Under the pieces are notes generated by a model that saw nothing but the letters and a program-made list of their open reading frames with translations, did not search any database and was not told where the DNA came from. From the NCBI GenBank assembly GCA_016218025.1, contig JACRFD010000044.1, positions 1 through 64,000 on the forward strand: a stretch of 64,000 bases of DNA. The letters are read 5' to 3'. This stretch comes from Ignavibacteriales bacterium (GTDB lineage: Bacteria; Bacteroidota; Ignavibacteria; UBA10030; SZUA-254). Made by a program: the position numbers and the translations under genes. Shown piece by piece: positions 60,621 to 64,000 of this stretch (position 1 is its first letter; every line of letters starts with the position of its first letter).

Positions 60621-62231
60621 ATGAAATATTTTTGTTACATCTTAGTTTTAATAGTTCTTCTTTTCAATCTGCTGCCTGCGCAATTTGTGCAGGAGAAATT
60701 CGATTCAGCCGCTGTTGCTCAGATCAGGGACGAAGGAATGAATCGTTCTAAGGTGATGGAATATTTGAGTTATCTAACCGATGTTTACGGTCCACGACTT
60801 ACAGGTTCACCGGCTTACATGGAGGCAGCAAAGTGGACAAAAAATCAATTGACCTCCATTGGATTAGAAAACGCTCACCTCGAAGCATGGGGACCATGGG
60901 GTAAGGGATGGACTTTGAAAAATTATTCCGCCACTATTTTTGGTAGACAAAATTTTCCACTTATTTCATATCCAAAAGCATGGTCGCCTGCTCTGAGCGA
61001 AGTTGCCGCAGATTTAGTTTTGTTTGATGCTAAAACCGATAGTGCAATAAATACGTTCAAAGGGAAATTAAAAGGTAAGTTTGTTATGTTGAGCGATCAA
61101 CGTGAATTATCGCCACCTTTTGATCCGTATGCCGAGCGTGATGCAGATTCAAGCTTGTTAAAGCTTGCAAATTCAGACGGACAGCGTCGCGGAGGTAGAA
61201 GATTTGAAATGACTCCTGAGGTGAAACAACGCCAAATGATTTCTTTCAAAAAAATGCAGCTATGTTTTGATGAAGGTGCAAAGGCAATCCTTACAATCAG
61301 TCAGGGCGATGGCGGAAATGTATTTGTCGGTGCGGCTTCATATCCTCAGCATCCCGATTCCGGCTGGTCAAGCGGAGCAAAAGTGTACGACATTAAAGCT
61401 CCAAAATTAATTCCACAAATTTCTGTCGGAACTGAACATTATAACCGTCTTGTTCGCATGATTCAAAAAGATGAGAAACCCAAATTAGAATTAGAGATAG
61501 AAGCTGAGTTCAACAAGGCAGATTCCGGCTACAATATTATCGCGGAAATTCCTGGAACTGATTTAAAAGATGAAATCGTAATGATCGGCGGTCACTTCGA
61601 TTCATGGCATGGCGGTACCGGCGCTGCTGATAATGCTACTGGTTCTTCGGTTGCGATGGAAGCAATGCGCATAATAAAAACTCTCAACCTAAAACCACGG
61701 CGAACTATTCGTATCGGGCTTTGGGATGCAGAAGAACATGGTTTTCTTGGATCAAGAGGTTATATCAACAAACATTTTGCCGAACGTGAAGGTGGTTCAT
61801 CTAATTCGGATGGAAAGATAATTTATAAGCCGGAGGGAGAAAAATTTTCGGTCTATTTCAACGATGATAACGGTGCCGGAAAATTTCGCGGTATTTATTT
61901 GCAGGGCAATGAAGCATGCAGAACAATATTCAGATCATGGCTGAAACCGTTTAATGATTTGGGTGCATCAACTATCACGGTTGCTAACACCGGTGGGACA
62001 GATCATCAGGCGTTTGATGGATATGGATTGCCTGGATTCCAGTTCATTCAGGATGAACTCGATTACGGTTCACGTGTACACCATGCAACAATGGATCTTT
62101 ACGACCGTTGTCCACCTGAAGATATGAAACAGGCGGCAGTCATCATGGCGGCATTTGCTTATAATGCGGCAATGAGGGATGAAAAGATACCACGCAAGAC
62201 ATTGCCGGTCGGTCAAGCGGCAGGTAGATGA
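60621..62231 (+). CDS. Secreted M28-family peptidase
   Basis: MIGGHFDSWHGGTGAADNATGSSVAMEAMRI, WDAEEHGFLGSRGY. Confidence 0.95.
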   Translation: MKYFCYILVLIVLLFNLLPAQFVQEKFDSAAVAQIRDEGMNRSKVMEYLSYLTDVYGPRLTGSPAYMEAAKWTKNQLTSIGLENAHLEAWGPWGKGWTLKNYSATIFGRQNFPLISYPKAWSPALSEVAADLVLFDAKTDSAINTFKGKLKGKFVMLSDQRELSPPFDPYAERDADSSLLKLANSDGQRRGGRRFEMTPEVKQRQMISFKKMQLCFDEGAKAILTISQGDGGNVFVGAASYPQHPDSGWSSGAKVYDIKAPKLIPQISVGTEHYNRLVRMIQKDEKPKLELEIEAEFNKADSGYNIIAEIPGTDLKDEIVMIGGHFDSWHGGTGAADNATGSSVAMEAMRIIKTLNLKPRRTIRIGLWDAEEHGFLGSRGYINKHFAEREGGSSNSDGKIIYKPEGEKFSVYFNDDNGAGKFRGIYLQGNEACRTIFRSWLKPFNDLGASTITVANTGGTDHQAFDGYGLPGFQFIQDELDYGSRVHHATMDLYDRCPPEDMKQAAVIMAAFAYNAAMRDEKIPRKTLPVGQAAGR

Positions 62232-62252
62232 GAAGACTAACGATTAAATTTT

Positions 62253-63140
62253 TTATTCAAGACTTTTTCTAATCTTGAATATGCAATTATAAGATTCAGG
62301 ATTTAAATTGGATAATGCTTTTGGCAAAATTTCTTTGGCAGTAATAATATATTCGCCTGCTGAATCAGCATAAAATTTTCTATCGATAATGAATCGCAAA
62401 GTGTCAGAATTCACATCTGACATTTTGCATTTTATCCCCGATGCAATCGGAATGACCTTGCTTGAAGGAGTTGTTAACGTAATATTGTATAAAATTGAAT
62501 CGATCTCTGTATGCGGAAGGTACAACAAGACAGATAATCCGCTCGCTAATGAATCGTTGATAACAGTCGGATAGAAAGCAGTGCTTTCACTCCTCGTTTG
62601 ATACTGATATTTTAGAATTAAATTCACGTAGCGATTTTCGGATGTATCACTTTTTCTATCTATTTCGAAATCAAGAGTTGCTGTCATTATTAAAAATAGT
62701 ATCACTGCTGCTGCGGCAAAAATATCGAAATAACGGTGATGAATATGATGCTCTCTAATTTGAATGTCATGATGCTCGTGAGGATTTTCATCTATCAAGT
62801 TTTGATTTGATTCGATATCCAGATATGTAGCCCGGATAATTTTAATATCTTCTTTGCATGAACTGCATCCGCTAATGTGAGATTCAATATTTTGCAGCTC
62901 TTTAAGATTTTTCGAATATGCGTTCTCGACGTGTCCAATAATCTGATCGGAACTCAAATGGTTCTCATCAAGACTTATCGCTCGGTTATCTAATGTATAC
63001 TTTATCTTCTTCCAGAATAAATAATTTTCTTTTAATTCATCTGAAATTGAGATAGCATTTTTCACTATTTCGTGTTCCTCTTTAGATAATGTCCCTGCCA
63101 CATAAAAAGGGATCAATTTTTTTATTTCCTGTTTTTCCAT
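62253..63140 (-). CDS. Putative anti-sigma factor (zf-HC2-like, one TM)
   Basis: ELQNIESHISGCSSCKEDI HxxxCxxC motif, TM helix, pairs with sigma gene. Confidence 0.85.
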   Translation of the reverse strand: MEKQEIKKLIPFYVAGTLSKEEHEIVKNAISISDELKENYLFWKKIKYTLDNRAISLDENHLSSDQIIGHVENAYSKNLKELQNIESHISGCSSCKEDIKIIRATYLDIESNQNLIDENPHEHHDIQIREHHIHHRYFDIFAAAAVILFLIMTATLDFEIDRKSDTSENRYVNLILKYQYQTRSESTAFYPTVINDSLASGLSVLLYLPHTEIDSILYNITLTTPSSKVIPIASGIKCKMSDVNSDTLRFIIDRKFYADSAGEYIITAKEILPKALSNLNPESYNCIFKIRKSLE

Positions 63141-63179
63141 ACGTTCTAATTATTAAGTCGTTTTAAAGTCGGAATAGTT

Positions 63180-63725
63180 TCAACTTATCCGTTTAAAAAT
63201 TTTTATTGCTTCTTCTTTGCATCTATAAACACGTATTTTAATTGTTGAATCCTTGACCTGATGAATCTCAGCAATCTTTTTATAAGATAATCTGTCATAA
63301 AAAATCATTTTCCATAAATCCCTGCATTTTGAATCTATCAAATCGAAAATCCTTTCGAAAATAGATATTTCTTCTTTTTTAATAACAGTATCGATGGGGT
63401 CGTCAGGGCTAACCGGATCGATTTGAAGTCTTAATGGTTGATTTCTTCTGCGTCTCACGGCGTCGATTAAAGTGTTGCGGGTTATTTTTTGGACGTAAGC
63501 TTTGAGTGCAGATTTATTGTGGAATTGATTTGTCCGAAAATTAATCAATAGTTTATATTCGGTATCTGAACGGAGGTCGTTCGGATCAATCTGTTCGATC
63601 CAGAGGCAGCGTTGGATTATTTCATCTATCCAGCTTCGAATAAATAAAAAGCATTCTTGATTTCCTTCAAGAAAGCCATCCACGATGGCGGAATCGGTTA
63701 ATACGTTTTTATCATTTTTCCACAT
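63180..63725 (-). CDS. ECF-type RNA polymerase sigma factor
   Basis: Sigma2/sigma4-like regions: KAYVQKITRNTLIDAVRRRRNQ, RLSYKKIAEIHQVKDSTIKIRVYRCKEEAI. Confidence 0.88.
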   Translation of the reverse strand: MWKNDKNVLTDSAIVDGFLEGNQECFLFIRSWIDEIIQRCLWIEQIDPNDLRSDTEYKLLINFRTNQFHNKSALKAYVQKITRNTLIDAVRRRRNQPLRLQIDPVSPDDPIDTVIKKEEISIFERIFDLIDSKCRDLWKMIFYDRLSYKKIAEIHQVKDSTIKIRVYRCKEEAIKIFKRIS

Positions 63726-63805
63726 ACGAGTTACTGTTGAAATTACAGATTTCTGCGGAGAGAGTCAAAAAATTAGAATAATTAAAAAGTGCCGAAAAAT
63801 TGTAT

Positions 63806-63834
63806 TTGATTTTTGAGTAAATCTGTGATATATT
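63806..63834 (+). promoter_or_regulatory. Candidate promoter TTGATT-N17-TATATT
   Basis: Hexamers with 17-bp spacer upstream of ATG 63886. Confidence 0.5.
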
Positions 63835-63885
63835 TTAAATAACCATTTTAGAGGGCAATCCCAATATATTTTATCGCATGTGGTA

Positions 63886-64000
63886 ATGAAAAACAAAACT
63901 CAGATCACATATATATTTTTAATTATTTTATTGATTCTTCCTTCTCAAATTAAATCTCAGACTTGGAAGGAATTCCTCGACAAAGCCAACTTATATAATA
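63886..64000 (+). CDS. Partial secreted protein, truncated by window edge (MKNKTQITYIFLIILLILPSQIKSQTWKEFLDKANLYN...)
   Basis: Open ORF with signal peptide; absent from track because it has no stop in the window. Confidence 0.6.
   Translation, partial: MKNKTQITYIFLIILLILPSQIKSQTWKEFLDKANLYN

Overview
A 64-kb, gene-dense chromosomal window, mostly + strand. It looks like a free-living FCB-group bacterium (Ignavibacteria/Bacteroidota-like): there is a T9SS sorting domain with the 'SQNYPNPFNPST' motif, an F0F1 operon that ends after atpG, an MqnA-like ORF and AdoCbl-dependent RNR. Lineage is inferred, not proven. Core content: tandem response regulators, glutaryl-CoA dehydrogenase-like ACAD, guaB, purD, a meaB/acyl-CoA dehydrogenase/carboxyltransferase cluster, NamZ-like, M23 + bactofilin + ATP synthase operon (I-B-E-F-H-A-G), ffh-rpsP-khpA-rimM-trmD-rplS, recN, cysS, guaA, nrdJ, fadD-like, tandem M28 peptidases and an ECF sigma/anti-sigma locus. 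I saw no CRISPR array, rRNA, tRNA, prophage or intact transposon. The most interesting signals are non-coding. (1) Strictly 7-bp-periodic intergenic arrays with different unit words lie at four loci, three of them overlapping or abutting stop codons. (2) Dispersed palindromic elements share identical 15-bp arms. (3) An RNA-like leader upstream of khpA has a duplicated ~34-nt unit. (4) A terminator-like hairpin sits inside the MqnA-like ORF, which is also cut by an in-frame TAA. (5) A two-part 'GWN(M/L)V..P' C-terminal module is shared by two secreted proteins.
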